64,000 nucleotides of DNA from Planctomycetota bacterium. Lineage in GTDB: Bacteria; Planctomycetota; Brocadiia; SM23-32; JAKLEA01. A program made the position numbers and the translations under genes. The stretch covers positions 122,059 to 186,058 of the forward strand of contig JAKLEA010000011.1 of the NCBI GenBank assembly GCA_022711755.1, written 5' to 3'. The notes beneath the pieces are model-generated. The model saw nothing but the letters and a program-made list of their open reading frames with translations, made no database searches and had not been told where the DNA came from. Shown one piece after another: positions 8,706 through 18,197 of the stretch (positions are counted from its first letter, which is position 1; every line of letters begins with the position of its first letter).

Positions 8706-9421
8706 GCGTGCCTCGCTGTTATTCCGAGCATACTCAAAATCTCTGAAACGGTCTCCCAGACTCTGTCGGCAATCATTTCCGGCGGAAGCGGCTTGCCGCG
8801 GCGGGCGCAAGCAATCCGCGACCAGCTGAAAATGCGCGCCAGTTCGCGATGTGTCCGGGACGCTGCATTCAGGTGCGCAAGGCTCTCCTCGTGGATGTCA
8901 CGCCCCGGCCTGCCGGCGTCATTGCGAAGCGACGCGCCGGTTCCGGACCTGACAAGCGCCTGCGCCACGCCGGGCGGCATGTCCAGCAGAATCTCGGCAT
9001 CCGGTTGCGGCAGGCCGAAGACGCCGTATTCCATCTCCCCCACCCAATCAAAAAAGGCGAGGCGTTTGTTGCTTCTCCTGATCTTCGCGCCCTGATGCGC
9101 CATGTTCGCCGAGACGTAACGATTCGCTACAACGACCAGGCCGGCAGCGAGATCATCGGCAAGCTGTTGCCTTGATTCCCAGCGGTCGCAGGCGAAGATC
9201 ATCGCCGCAAGGTGCGGGTCTATGGCATCGGGATTTGGTCCGTAAGCTCCCTCAAGATAGGACTTGGCCGCGTCCGCGAAGAAGCCTTTCCCATAACGCG
9301 GATAGTCAACCCGCGCGCATGGGAAACCTTCGCGTTCCAGCCTTTCCGTCAGGAGCCGGGTCTGGACGGTCTTGCCGCTTCCGTCAATCCCCGACAGAAC
9401 GATCAGAGCGCCTTTTGCCAT
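8702..9421 (-). CDS. tmk: Thymidylate kinase
   Basis: The protein has 239 residues. Its N-terminus MAKGALIVLSGIDGSGKTVQ holds the Walker A P-loop. DYPRYGKGFF, the DRWESRQQ arginine region, VVANRYVSANMAHQG (the DR(Y/H)-like motif) and EILLDMPP follow in the order of dTMP kinases. The enzyme phosphorylates dTMP to dTDP for DNA synthesis. The ATG at 9421 gives the family N-terminus, though the ribosome site is poor (AAGG directly abuts it). A TTG at 9475 is possible but would add an atypical extension. The gene is coupled by an ATGA overlap to an unrelated lipoprotein gene. The lid region is somewhat divergent and the closest family member could be a deoxynucleoside kinase-like homologue. Confidence 0.8.
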   Translation of the reverse strand: MAKGALIVLSGIDGSGKTVQTRLLTERLEREGFPCARVDYPRYGKGFFADAAKSYLEGAYGPNPDAIDPHLAAMIFACDRWESRQQLADDLAAGLVVVANRYVSANMAHQGAKIRRSNKRLAFFDWVGEMEYGVFGLPQPDAEILLDMPPGVAQALVRSGTGASLRNDAGRPGRDIHEESLAHLNAASRTHRELARIFSWSRIACARRGKPLPPEMIADRVWETVSEILSMLGITARHA

Positions 9422-9469
9422 CCTTATGCCAGAAGTTTTGATTAATCGCGAAGGTTTGCCTGCAAATGC

Positions 9470-9502
9470 GGTCAAAAACCGACAGATATGAAGTCTATCT
9501 GT
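9470..9502 (-). terminator. Weak intrinsic terminator after oppC
   Basis: On the minus strand ACAGATA and TATCTGT (9482-9502) form a 7-bp stem with a 7-base loop, followed by CGGTTTTT. It overlaps the oppC stop codon and precedes tmk, so it may separate the importer operon from the kinase gene. Confidence 0.45.
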
Positions 9503-10397
9503 TCACAAAACGGGGGTCAAGCGCGTCACGCAGGCCGTCCCCCAGGAAGTTCAGGGCAAGCAGAGTCGCGCTGAGCGCCATGCACGGAAACAGGACCAGC
9601 CACCAGCATATCCGGGCGGGATTGATGGCCGTCAGCGCGTCCGCCGCCAGGCTGCCCCAACTGGCGTCGGGCGGCTGGACGCCGAATCCCAGAAAACTCA
9701 GAAATGCCTCCCGCAACATGACGGACGGCACGTTGAGGGTGGCGTAGACGACAATCGTTCCCATGACGTTGGGTAGTATGTGCCTGCGGAGGATGTCCGG
9801 CGTCAGCGTCCCCAGCGCGCGCGCGCCTTCGACGAAGTCGCGCTCCTTGACCTCAAGCACCTGCCCGCGCACGACCCGTGCGATGGTGAGCCACTCGACC
9901 GCGCCCAGCGCGATGAACAGGAGCAGCAGGCTCCTGCCGAAGACCGTCATCAGGAGGATGACGACGAACATAAACGGCATTCCGTAAAGGACGTCCACAA
10001 TGCGCATCATGATCATGTCCGCGCGCCCGCCAAGGTATCCCGCGATGCCGCCGTAGACGACGCCGATGGCGACGCTTATAAGAGTGCCGACGATGCCTAC
10101 GAGGAGGGAGACGCGGCCGCCGCGCAGGACGCGTGTCATCAGATCGCGCCCGAGGTTGTCCGTGCCCATCAGGTGCGCCTTCGTCGGGGCCTGGTAGGTG
10201 GATGTCAAATCCTGCTCCGAATACGCGTAGCCGGAGAGGGAGGGGCCGATCAGGCACGCGGCGATGACAACGATCAGGAAGACGGACGCGACAAGCGCGG
10301 CGCGGTCGGACGCCAGGCGACGAAGACCCCGATTCCAGAATCCGGCGGGTTTTTCCAGTCTCGCGTTCTGCGTTTCCTTGATGGTTTGTTCCGTCAT
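9495..10397 (-). CDS. oppC: Peptide ABC transporter permease OppC
   Basis: The 300-residue inner-membrane permease has the N-terminal OppC domain (ASDRAALVASVFLIVVIAAC), the GTDNLGRDLMTRVLRGGRVS motif typical of DppC/OppC, about six membrane helices and the EAA-loop region (EGARALGTLTPDILRRHILPN) that contacts an ATPase. It is the last of three oppABC genes on this strand. No oppD or oppF follows; the next gene is tmk, so the ATPases must be encoded elsewhere. The substrate is predicted to be peptides or another oligomer, based on family only. Confidence 0.9.
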   Translation of the reverse strand: MTEQTIKETQNARLEKPAGFWNRGLRRLASDRAALVASVFLIVVIAACLIGPSLSGYAYSEQDLTSTYQAPTKAHLMGTDNLGRDLMTRVLRGGRVSLLVGIVGTLISVAIGVVYGGIAGYLGGRADMIMMRIVDVLYGMPFMFVVILLMTVFGRSLLLLFIALGAVEWLTIARVVRGQVLEVKERDFVEGARALGTLTPDILRRHILPNVMGTIVVYATLNVPSVMLREAFLSFLGFGVQPPDASWGSLAADALTAINPARICWWLVLFPCMALSATLLALNFLGDGLRDALDPRFVNR

Positions 10398-10417
10398 TTC
10401 TCGCCCGCCCGATGCGT

Positions 10418-11389
10418 TCAGAGCCTTATCCTCGGATCAATCAGCGTGTAAGCCACGTCAACCAGGATGTTGCAGAGAATGAGCAGAGCGCCGTAGACCA
10501 TCACGGCTCCGAGCACGAGCGTGTAATCCCGATTCAGCGCGCCATTGACGAAATGCGTTCCCATGCCGGGAATGGCGAAAAGCCGTTCGACAACGACGCT
10601 GCCGGTAACTACGGCCGCAGCGGCGGGACCCATGAAGCTGATTACCGGCAGTATCGCGTTCCTGACGGCCATGCCGAAGAGCACACGGAACCATCCGGTT
10701 CCCATCGCGCGGGCGGTTCGGATGTAGTCCTGGCCGAGGACTTCGATGAGGCTGGCGCGGTAGATGCGGGCTATGTAGGCCGAGAGCGGAAGCGCAAGCG
10801 TCAGCGCCGGCAGTATCAGGCACGCCGGACGCCCCCACCCGCCGGCAGGCAGGACTTTCAACCAAAGCCCGAAGACGAGGAGGAACATCTCCCCGATGAC
10901 GAAGTTGGGCAGGGAGATGCCCGCAACGGCGAAGGCCCGCGCGCCGTGGTCAAGCGCGGTGTCCCGCTTCCATGCCGCCAGCGTCCCGGCGACAATACCG
11001 AACAGAAAGGCGATGCTGAGAGCCGCCGCGCCCAGAACAAACGACGTCCTGAGCGAATTCAGCAGGATTTCACTCACCTTCAGCCCCGGATAGTAGAGCG
11101 ACGGCCCCATGTCGCCCCGGCATAGTCCGCCCATGTAGCGGAGGTACTGCCGGGCAAGATGTTTTGTTTGATTTGCAGCCCTGGCCCCGAGTCCCGCGCC
11201 GGGGGGCATCGGAGGGGCGGGGGCGATGCCGTATTCGCGCTCAAGGCTTGCGATAACCAGCGGGTCAAGCGCTCGTTCCCGCTCGAACGGCCCGCCCGGA
11301 GCCAGGCGGATGATGAAGAAGGAGATGGAGCCGATGGCCCACAGCGTGGGAATCGCCCAGAGCAGCCTGTGCGCTATCTTTCGGAACAT
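10418..11389 (-). CDS. oppB: Peptide ABC transporter permease OppB
   Basis: The 323-residue protein starts MFRKIAHRLLWAIPTLWAIG and continues SFFIIRLAPGGPF, the classic first helix and periplasmic loop of OppB/DppB. It ends with VVVERLFAIPGMGTHFVNGALNRDY and LVDVAYTLIDPRIRL, also diagnostic. The EAA-loop region is YIRTARAMGTGWFRVLFGMAVRNA. The ATG at 11389 has AGGAG 6 bases upstream and removes a non-homologous upstream extension. The start lies inside the end of oppA, consistent with coupling. Confidence 0.92.
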   Translation of the reverse strand: MFRKIAHRLLWAIPTLWAIGSISFFIIRLAPGGPFERERALDPLVIASLEREYGIAPAPPMPPGAGLGARAANQTKHLARQYLRYMGGLCRGDMGPSLYYPGLKVSEILLNSLRTSFVLGAAALSIAFLFGIVAGTLAAWKRDTALDHGARAFAVAGISLPNFVIGEMFLLVFGLWLKVLPAGGWGRPACLILPALTLALPLSAYIARIYRASLIEVLGQDYIRTARAMGTGWFRVLFGMAVRNAILPVISFMGPAAAAVVTGSVVVERLFAIPGMGTHFVNGALNRDYTLVLGAVMVYGALLILCNILVDVAYTLIDPRIRL

Positions 11390-11415
11390 CCGATCTCCTG
11401 ACGCTGCGTCCGCGC

Positions 11416-13005
11416 TTAGTCCGCGCGGGCATCCGGCCCGGCGGGCGAGAGATGTTTGAAGGAAATCAGGCCCAACGCATTGGGCCAAAGCCCGTTGACC
11501 TTGCCCCGGTGCATCAACTGGTTCACGCCGAAATAGATCGGGGCGATCGGGGATTCGCGGGCGATTAAGAGTTGCTCCGCCTGATGCATGATCTCGTTTC
11601 TGCGCTCCGGGTTGGCCTCCATCGCAATCACGTCAAGCAATGCGTCGTATTCGGCGTTGGACCACCCCGTCCTGTTGTTGCCGTCGCCCGTGCGCATGAT
11701 TTCCAGAAACGTCGTCGGGTCAACGTAGTCTCCGATCCACGCTGCCCTGCAAATCTCGTATTCCAGCTTTGTCATGCGGTGCAGAAGGGTCTTCCACTCT
11801 ACGTTTTCAAGGCCTATGGACACGTTCAGCCGCTCCTTCCACATCTGCTGGACGGCCTCTGCGACGGCCTTGTGCGTCATGCTCGTGTTGTAGACCAGCG
11901 TGAGTTTCGGGAAGCCGTTGCCCCCGGGAAAACCGGCCTCGGCAAGCAGCGCGCGCGCCCGCTCCACGTCCTCCTCGAAACACGGAGCGGAGGCGTAACC
12001 CGGCATTCCGGGCGGAACGAAGCTGCGGGCCGGAACCTCCCCCGCCATCAGGACTCGCTGTGCGATTGACTTCCTGTCAATGGCAAGGCTCAGCGCCAGC
12101 CTGACCCTTGCGTCATTCAGCGGCGGCTTGGTGACGTTGAAGCGGTAGTAAGTGCAGGACAGAGAGGGGATTGAGGTGTAGTCCCTGCGATCCCGCAGCA
12201 CGTGAATCAGTTCCGGCGGGAGGTCAAGCAGCAGGTCGCACTGTCCGGTCTCGTAAAGATTCAACCCCGTGTTGGAGCTTTCAACGCTCAACGCGAGTAT
12301 CTTTTTCAGGCTGACGTTCGCGGCATCCCAGTAAAGGGGATTCTTCTCGAAAAGCAGGTGGTCGTTCAACGCCCATTTCTTCAGGACGTATGGGCCGTTA
12401 CAGACGATGTTTTCGGGGCGCACCCAGTTGCGCCCGTGCTTCTCAATCGCCCATGAAGGCTCCGGAAAATACGTGGCAAAGGCGGCCAATGACAGGAAGA
12501 AGGGCACGGGCTTCTCAAGCTCGACGCGGAACGTATGATCGTCAATCACCTTCAGGCCCACGTCTTCGGCGCGGCATTCGTTCTTTGCATATGCCTTTGC
12601 ATTGCGTATGTAGTAGAGCAGGTTGATGTATTCCGAGCCTGTCTCCGGGGAGAGCACGCGCAGCCAGCCGTACCGGAAATCATGCGCAGTGCAGGATCTG
12701 CCGTCGCTCCAGAGGCTTCTGCGCAGGAAGAAGGTGTATTGCCTGCCGTCTTCGGAGACCTCCCAACGTTCGGCGATGCCCGGCTCAGGCTCCAGCGTGC
12801 GCGGGTTGAAGACGGTCAATCCCTCGAACAGCGCCCGGGCGATGCGATGGCCGGCCATGTCCGTCGCTATGCCCGGATCGCAGGTCTGAGGCTCCGGCCC
12901 GTTGCGGAAGCTGAAATCGCTGTCGGTATCGCGGGATGCCAGGCTGAAGCTCAGCGCGCATATCGCGAGGGGCAGAAGAACCAGACCTATGTAGAACCTG
13001 TACAT
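11416..13005 (-). CDS. oppA: Peptide-binding protein, SBP family 5 (OppA)
   Basis: The 529-residue protein has an N-terminal membrane-export segment (MYRFYIGLVLLPLAICALSF) and then the family-5 solute-binding fold. Characteristic parts are DPGIATDMAGHRIARALFEGL, the W-SDGR region (RRSLWSDGRSCTAHDF), RVRLALSLAIDRKSIAQRVL and the IAPIYFGVNQLMH C-terminal part. The family captures peptides, nickel chelates or oligosaccharides in the periplasm for OppBC. A nickel role is conceivable given the NiFe hydrogenase 35 kb away, but nothing in the sequence distinguishes it. No clear ribosome site precedes the ATG. Confidence 0.88.
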   Translation of the reverse strand: MYRFYIGLVLLPLAICALSFSLASRDTDSDFSFRNGPEPQTCDPGIATDMAGHRIARALFEGLTVFNPRTLEPEPGIAERWEVSEDGRQYTFFLRRSLWSDGRSCTAHDFRYGWLRVLSPETGSEYINLLYYIRNAKAYAKNECRAEDVGLKVIDDHTFRVELEKPVPFFLSLAAFATYFPEPSWAIEKHGRNWVRPENIVCNGPYVLKKWALNDHLLFEKNPLYWDAANVSLKKILALSVESSNTGLNLYETGQCDLLLDLPPELIHVLRDRRDYTSIPSLSCTYYRFNVTKPPLNDARVRLALSLAIDRKSIAQRVLMAGEVPARSFVPPGMPGYASAPCFEEDVERARALLAEAGFPGGNGFPKLTLVYNTSMTHKAVAEAVQQMWKERLNVSIGLENVEWKTLLHRMTKLEYEICRAAWIGDYVDPTTFLEIMRTGDGNNRTGWSNAEYDALLDVIAMEANPERRNEIMHQAEQLLIARESPIAPIYFGVNQLMHRGKVNGLWPNALGLISFKHLSPAGPDARAD

Positions 13006-13148
13006 ATCAGCCAGTCTGAATGGAAAGGATTCGGCGACGGGGCTGCCTTCTGTCGCTTAAAGCGCCAGCAGGCACTGATTCTCCGAGAATGTATGAAAAG
13101 GGGCAGGAAAGTTCGCGCTTGACATTTCAAGCACGAACCCATGCCGCT

Positions 13149-13190
13149 TTCGCGCATGGCCCGCGCGGGTTCAAAGAACCCGCCCTACCT
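13149..13190. repeat. Intergenic GC-rich palindrome
   Basis: The 210-base space between oppA and the peptidase contains GCGGGTTC, an AAA loop and GAACCCGC, an exact 8-bp palindrome, followed by CCTACC. A close relative lies at about 19517-19545 (GGCGGGTTTGAAACCTGCC, then ACTACC). No T-run follows on either strand, so a repeat element is more likely than a terminator. Confidence 0.5.
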
Positions 13191-13215
13191 GTTGGCGCCC
13201 TTTTCATACACGCTC

Positions 13216-14358
13216 TCAGGCAATCTGTGTCAGAGCCACGAAAAGCTCAACACCCTGGACGAGTTCCTCGACCTTCAGGTATTCGTCCTCGGAATGGGGG
13301 CGATACGCGCCCGCGCCGAGGGCGACGGATCGCACGCCGTGAAGGTTGAACACGTTCGCGTCCTGCGCGCCCTGGCCGACGTGCGTCACCGGCTCAAGGC
13401 CCAGCGTCTTCATTGCGGCGCGCGCACGGGCAAGCGCCGGCTCGTCCTCCCTCACGCGGTAGCTCGAGTAACATCGCCGCACCTCGACGTCCACCCGCGC
13501 GGGAGGCTCCCCGCCGCCGGACTCCGGCTGCTCCGCCTCGGATATCGCGTCGGTGACGGACGAGACGACCTTCTTGGTAATCTCGCGCAGCCTGTCCTCG
13601 CTGTGGCTGCGCACCTCGCAAAAGACCTCGGCGACGTCGGGGATCACGTTGACGGCCGTTCCGGCGCGGATGACGCCAACACTGCACGTGGTATCCTCGT
13701 ATGGCGCGCCTACGGGCATTGCGGCGATCCCCCGGGCCGCGATGACAATGGGGTTGATGGCCTTTTGCGCGGCGGCGGCGTGCCCGCCCCGTCCGAGCAC
13801 TTTGAATGTCACGGCATTCTTGCTGGGCGCTCCGCAGACGATCCGGAATGGCTCGGAGTTGTCGAAGACGTAGCCCTCTGTTGACTTCAGGGAGTCGAAA
13901 TCCAGGTTCTTCGCCCCGGCCAGTTCGGTTTCCTCAGAGACGGTGAAAACGAGTTCCAGCGGGCCGTGCTGAAGCTCCATCTCGCGCAATGCCCGGACGC
14001 CCTCCAGCAGGACGGTCACGCCCGATCTGTCATCCGCCCCCAGGATCGTCGCCCCCGCCGATCTGACTATTCCGTTCTCGACTGCCGGTCTGACCGGCTC
14101 GGACAAGGGGACGGTATCCATGTGCGCCGCGAATAGCAGGGGCGGAACGTCGCGCCCGCAGGCCGGGACGCGGGCGATGATGTTTCCACAGTCCCCGCCG
14201 GTGGCTATCCCGGCGGAATCCTCTGAAATCTCAATCCCCGGATTGATCTCCGACAGTTTCGTCTTCACATAGTCCGCGACTGCCCTCTCCCTTCCGCTGG
14301 GGCCATGAATGCGGACCAGCTCAAGAAAAGTCGCCAGTATTCTCTCGTCGTTGAGCAT
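13216..14358 (-). CDS. M20/M42-type peptidase, PepT2-like
   Basis: The 380-residue protein shows the tripeptidase T-like form of the M20 family. Zinc and catalytic residues are visible in FAAHMDTVPL, TILGADDRSGV, VFTVSEETELAG with the catalytic Glu pair, and PHSEDEYLKVEE near the C-terminus. The dimerisation insert sits in the middle (GRGGHAAAAQKAINPI). It probably trims tripeptides or acylated peptides in the cytoplasm, which fits the upstream-facing oligopeptide importer. The ATG at 14358 has GGAG 8 bases before it; a GTG at 14367 would overlap that site. It is separated from oppA by about 210 bases and may be transcribed on its own. Confidence 0.82.
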   Translation of the reverse strand: MLNDERILATFLELVRIHGPSGRERAVADYVKTKLSEINPGIEISEDSAGIATGGDCGNIIARVPACGRDVPPLLFAAHMDTVPLSEPVRPAVENGIVRSAGATILGADDRSGVTVLLEGVRALREMELQHGPLELVFTVSEETELAGAKNLDFDSLKSTEGYVFDNSEPFRIVCGAPSKNAVTFKVLGRGGHAAAAQKAINPIVIAARGIAAMPVGAPYEDTTCSVGVIRAGTAVNVIPDVAEVFCEVRSHSEDRLREITKKVVSSVTDAISEAEQPESGGGEPPARVDVEVRRCYSSYRVREDEPALARARAAMKTLGLEPVTHVGQGAQDANVFNLHGVRSVALGAGAYRPHSEDEYLKVEELVQGVELFVALTQIA

Positions 14359-14557
14359 AGCTTTCACTCCGTCGGACGGGCCGTTCCAAGCCGGATGGCG
14401 CAGATATTATCTTCACAGGAACGGGGTGTCAACGCCGCTCGCCGGGCGCCGCTCACCGAGCGCAGTTCACACGCCGGATTCCATGGGATGCGTTCGGGCA
14501 TTTGGCTGCAAGGCGCGCAAGACTGCCGGAATTGCGCCCGTGAAACAACTGCATAGC

Positions 14558-17500
14558 CTACCTCAGAAGTTTCAGCAGAAACTCCAACGCGTCGAAAGGC
14601 CCGGCCTTTGGATTCGGATAATGGACGTGGACGGTCTTATCGTCAATTATCCGCACCGGCGCGGGGCTGCGCGATTTCAGGTCGGCGAGCTTGTCCCAAC
14701 TGCCTATTTCGAGGATTGCCATCCTGTCCTTGCGGAGGATGGAGCGGATGCCGTTGCGCTGGCTTAGAATCCTGAGTTTCGCCTCCCCGGCCAGCGCCAG
14801 AACCTCCAGCGGCGGCTTGCCGAAGCGGTCTATCATCTCCTCGACGATATGCTCGACCTCCTCCGGATCGCTCGTTCTGTGAAGTCGGCGATAGAGGCGC
14901 AACCTTGACTGCACGTCCGGGATGTAATCCTCCGGGACGGCGCAGTCCAGACCGATGTTGATGTCCACCTCGGCCTGTTGCTGTTGGACCTCCGCGCCTT
15001 TCGCCTTGGCGACGGCGATTTCCAGCAGGCGGCAATACATGTCATAGCCGACGGCGGCGATGTGGCCGGACTGCTCCGCGCCGAGCAGGTTGCCTGCGCC
15101 GCGAATTTCAAGGTCCCGCAGGGCGATCTGGAATCCGGCCCCAAGCTCGGCGAATTCGCGGATCGCCTTCAGGCGCTCCTCGGCTTCCGGCGTGACGGGG
15201 CGTCTGTCCGGGACGACGAGGTAGCAGTAGGCGCGGTGCTTGTAGCGTCCGACGCGCCCGCGCAACTGGTGCAGCTCCGCCAGGCCGAAGCGGTCGGCCT
15301 GATTGATGAAGATCGTGTTGGCGTTCGGGATGTCAAGCCCGGATTCGATGATCGTCGTGCAGACGAGGATGTCGTATTGTTTGTCAATGAAGGCCCGCAT
15401 CGTCTGGGCCAGTTCGCGCTCGCCCATGCGCCCGTGGCCGATGGCGATGCGGGCTTCGGGGACGGCCTGCTTGATCTGCGCGGCGACGTGTTCGATGTTG
15501 TGGATGCGGTTGTGGACGAAGAAGACCTGGCCCTGCCGGGCCATTTCACGCAGGATGGCGTGGCGTATGGCCTCAAGGTTGAAGCGCATCAGTCGCGTCT
15601 CAATCGCTAGGCGGTCCTGCGGCGGGGTGGTCAGGGAGGATACGTCGCGCAGCCCCAGCAGCGTCATGTGCATCGTGCGCGGGATGGGCGTGGCCGTGAG
15701 CGTCAGAACGTCAACGTTCGGTTTGAGGCGTTTCAGGCGCTCCTTGTGGTCCACGCCGAAGCGCTGCTCCTCGTCAATGATGACCAGGCCGAGGTCGCGG
15801 AAGACGACGTCCTTCTGAATGATGCGGTGGGTTCCGATCAGGACGTCAATCTTGCCTGCGCGGAGTTGTTCGATGACGGTTTTGGCCTCGCCGGGCGTGC
15901 GGAAACGGCTGAGGACCTCGATGTTGACGGGGTAGTCCGCCGTGCGCTCCTGGAATGTGATGAAGTGCTGCTGGGCCAGCACGGTCGTCGGCACGAGGAC
16001 GGCCACCTGCTTGCCGCTCAGGACGGTCTTGAAGGCGGCGCGGATGGCGATCTCCGTCTTGCCGAATCCCACGTCGCCGCAGATGAGGCGGTCCATCGGG
16101 CGGGGGGATTCCAGGTCCGCCTTGACGCATGCAATGGTGTCAAGCTGGTCGCCGGTTTCCTCGTAGATGAACTCGGCCTCGAATTCCTGCTGCCACTGGC
16201 TGTCCGGGGGATAGGCGAATCCCGGCACGACTTCGCGCGAGGCCTGGATGCTCAGGAGTCGCGAGGCCAGGTCTTCGCACGCCTCCTGGACCTTCAGCTT
16301 GCGGGACTCCCACGCGCGGCTTCCGATGCGGCTCAGTTCCGGCTTGGCGTGGCGCCCGCCGGCAAGGTACTTCTGCACGACCTCGATCTTGGTTGTGGGG
16401 ACGTGAAGTCGCGCGCTGTTGGCGAACTCGAGAACAAGGTATTCCCGGCGCTCGCCGGTGACGCGGTCCTCCATGCGCTTCACGCCCAGGAAGCGGGCGA
16501 TGCCGTGGGCGGCGTGGACGACGTAGTCGCCGTTCTCAAGTTCGAAGAAGGCGTCAAGCCCGCGCGCCGGCGTCGGTTGTTTAGGTTCGCGCCTCTGCTT
16601 GTAGCGGCGGAATATGCGATGGTTCGGGATGAACGCGCATCCCGTCTCGACCAGACGGAAGCCATGATTGAGACGCCCGACCTCAACGCTTAACTTGTCC
16701 TTCGGCATCGAGGCATAACCCGCCGCAACCTTCTCGAATCGCGCTTTCTCCGCGTCGTTGTTGCAGAAGACGGTCACGCGCCGCGATTCCTCGCAGATGC
16801 GCTCAAGCTGCTTCATCGCGGAGTCCTGGTCCGGGCCGAAGCTGTCCGCGTAGGCGATCGGAATATGCAGAGCATCCTCAGTCCCATCCGGGGGGGGATT
16901 GCGATAGAGGAGCAGCCGGCGGAAGCGCGCCACTGCATTGCTCAACTGCTCCCAATCCGGCGCGGAGCTATCCTCGATGCCCAGGAGAATGGCTCCGACG
17001 TTGGATTCCAGGTCCTCCGGCTCGCAGAGAGCGCAGATGGTTTCATCCGGCAGGTAATCGAGAAGGATGGAGGCTTTCTGCGGTTTTCGCTCCGGAGCGA
17101 CGGGCGCGACGATTCTGTATTCGGACAGCATCCGGCGGGAGGTCTGCTGTATGGCGTCGAACTCGCGCAGAGACTCGATCCGGTCGCCGAAGAACTCTAC
17201 GCGCGCCGGGAAGTCCGACGCGGGGGAGAAGACGTCCACGATGCCGCCCCTGACGCCGAACTCGCCCTGGGCCGCGACGATGCCGACGCGCTTGAAGCCG
17301 TTGCTCTCCAGCCAGGCGACGGTCTCGTCCTGGGACGCGGCGCCGCCTATCCTGAGAGGAAGGGTGGCCCTTTCAAGCTCCGCCGGGGCAAGCATGGGCT
17401 GGAGGACGGCCTGGACGGGGGCGACGATGACGCGCCCGATGTTTCCGGCGGGTCTGTCCCGCAGAAGGGTCAGAATCTGGAGTTGCCGCGCGCGGCCGGG

Positions 17501-17794
17501 GGCGACGGATTCGCTTTCCTCTCCGGGAAGTTCCTCAGAGGCAGGGAAGTGCAGGACGCTGCCCGGGACGAAAAGCTCCAGGTCCTCGGCCATTTCGTCC
17601 CCCTCGTCAATGGTCGAAGTAATGGCAAGAATATCCCCCTGCGCCTCCCGCCGCGCGGCTGCCAGTATCAGCGCCGCCGCGCTTTGCCACACGGGATGAA
17701 CCCGCGCAAGGCGCCGGCGCGACAGCATACTGAGCAGTTCGGCGACGGCAGGCGTTCGCAACGCGCGTTCAGCGATATCGCCGGGGTGAGGCAT
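14558..17794 (-). CDS. mfd: Transcription-repair coupling factor
   Basis: The 1078-residue protein matches Mfd. A UvrB-like N-terminal module comes first (SEELPGEESESVAPGRA, VIVAPVQAVLQPM). The RNA polymerase interaction region follows (LENGDYVVHAAHGIARFLGV). Next is a RecG-like translocase with Walker A GDVGFGKTEIAIRA at about residue 571, DEEQ at about residue 671 and LTATPIPRTMHMTLLG. The helicase C-domain includes QLRGRVGRYKHRAYCYL. The TRCF C-terminal domain is present. The protein displaces stalled RNA polymerase from lesions and recruits UvrA. It is slightly shorter than E. coli Mfd (1148). It appears monocistronic, with about 400 bases of non-coding DNA upstream. Confidence 0.96.
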   Translation of the reverse strand: MPHPGDIAERALRTPAVAELLSMLSRRRLARVHPVWQSAAALILAAARREAQGDILAITSTIDEGDEMAEDLELFVPGSVLHFPASEELPGEESESVAPGRARQLQILTLLRDRPAGNIGRVIVAPVQAVLQPMLAPAELERATLPLRIGGAASQDETVAWLESNGFKRVGIVAAQGEFGVRGGIVDVFSPASDFPARVEFFGDRIESLREFDAIQQTSRRMLSEYRIVAPVAPERKPQKASILLDYLPDETICALCEPEDLESNVGAILLGIEDSSAPDWEQLSNAVARFRRLLLYRNPPPDGTEDALHIPIAYADSFGPDQDSAMKQLERICEESRRVTVFCNNDAEKARFEKVAAGYASMPKDKLSVEVGRLNHGFRLVETGCAFIPNHRIFRRYKQRREPKQPTPARGLDAFFELENGDYVVHAAHGIARFLGVKRMEDRVTGERREYLVLEFANSARLHVPTTKIEVVQKYLAGGRHAKPELSRIGSRAWESRKLKVQEACEDLASRLLSIQASREVVPGFAYPPDSQWQQEFEAEFIYEETGDQLDTIACVKADLESPRPMDRLICGDVGFGKTEIAIRAAFKTVLSGKQVAVLVPTTVLAQQHFITFQERTADYPVNIEVLSRFRTPGEAKTVIEQLRAGKIDVLIGTHRIIQKDVVFRDLGLVIIDEEQRFGVDHKERLKRLKPNVDVLTLTATPIPRTMHMTLLGLRDVSSLTTPPQDRLAIETRLMRFNLEAIRHAILREMARQGQVFFVHNRIHNIEHVAAQIKQAVPEARIAIGHGRMGERELAQTMRAFIDKQYDILVCTTIIESGLDIPNANTIFINQADRFGLAELHQLRGRVGRYKHRAYCYLVVPDRRPVTPEAEERLKAIREFAELGAGFQIALRDLEIRGAGNLLGAEQSGHIAAVGYDMYCRLLEIAVAKAKGAEVQQQQAEVDINIGLDCAVPEDYIPDVQSRLRLYRRLHRTSDPEEVEHIVEEMIDRFGKPPLEVLALAGEAKLRILSQRNGIRSILRKDRMAILEIGSWDKLADLKSRSPAPVRIIDDKTVHVHYPNPKAGPFDALEFLLKLLR

Positions 17795-18197
17795 TTGGGA
17801 TCGTTAGCGAGCGGAGTCAATGCCGCCCCACCGCGCGTATTCAATCGCGGAATGGGCGGCGGGTCAAGTCGGGTTGGCGGAATTATCCGGGAGATGAAAT
17901 CGCAGATGAACGCGGATCAGTAAAAAATACCGTCACCCACGGTAGCGTGTGGGTGGCCCCAGCACTTGGTAGAGTGGGCGACTTTCGAAGCAATTTACAC
18001 ATGCAGAGAATGGAATCTTACAACTATCACGTGAACGCATAATCCTCGATTTCACACAACCGCTTTTCCCCTCTCCAATTTCTGCCGTTCTTCGTGTCTT
18101 TGAGACTTTGTGGTGAGAACCGTTCTCGATTTGCAGACAAGCTTCTCGTCGCGTTTGCAGTGTCGTTGTGTTGGGATATCGGCAGTTATGGACGGTC
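17795..18197. other. Non-coding space between mfd and leuC
   Basis: No convincing gene is seen. The part next to mfd holds a nested hairpin (GCCGCCC at 17822-17828 with GGGCGGC at 17854-17860, and an inner CCGCG/CGCGG pair), which would lie in the mfd leader or promoter. A terminator-like element for leuC is listed separately. The remainder (about 17965-18190) is lower in GC and shows no clear structure. Confidence 0.5.
17927..17963 (-). terminator. Terminator-like hairpin downstream of leuC
   Basis: On the minus strand CACCCAC, an ACGCTACC loop and GTGGGTG form a 7-bp stem, followed by ACGGTATTTTTT. This is a hairpin with a six-T run in the direction of leuC transcription, about 240 bases past its stop codon. 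The same palindrome style suggests it may also belong to the intergenic repeat family. Confidence 0.5.

Noticed and set aside
15668..16693. Long plus-strand open frames opposite mfd
   Set aside because: They lie wholly inside the unmistakable mfd coding region and show no motif.
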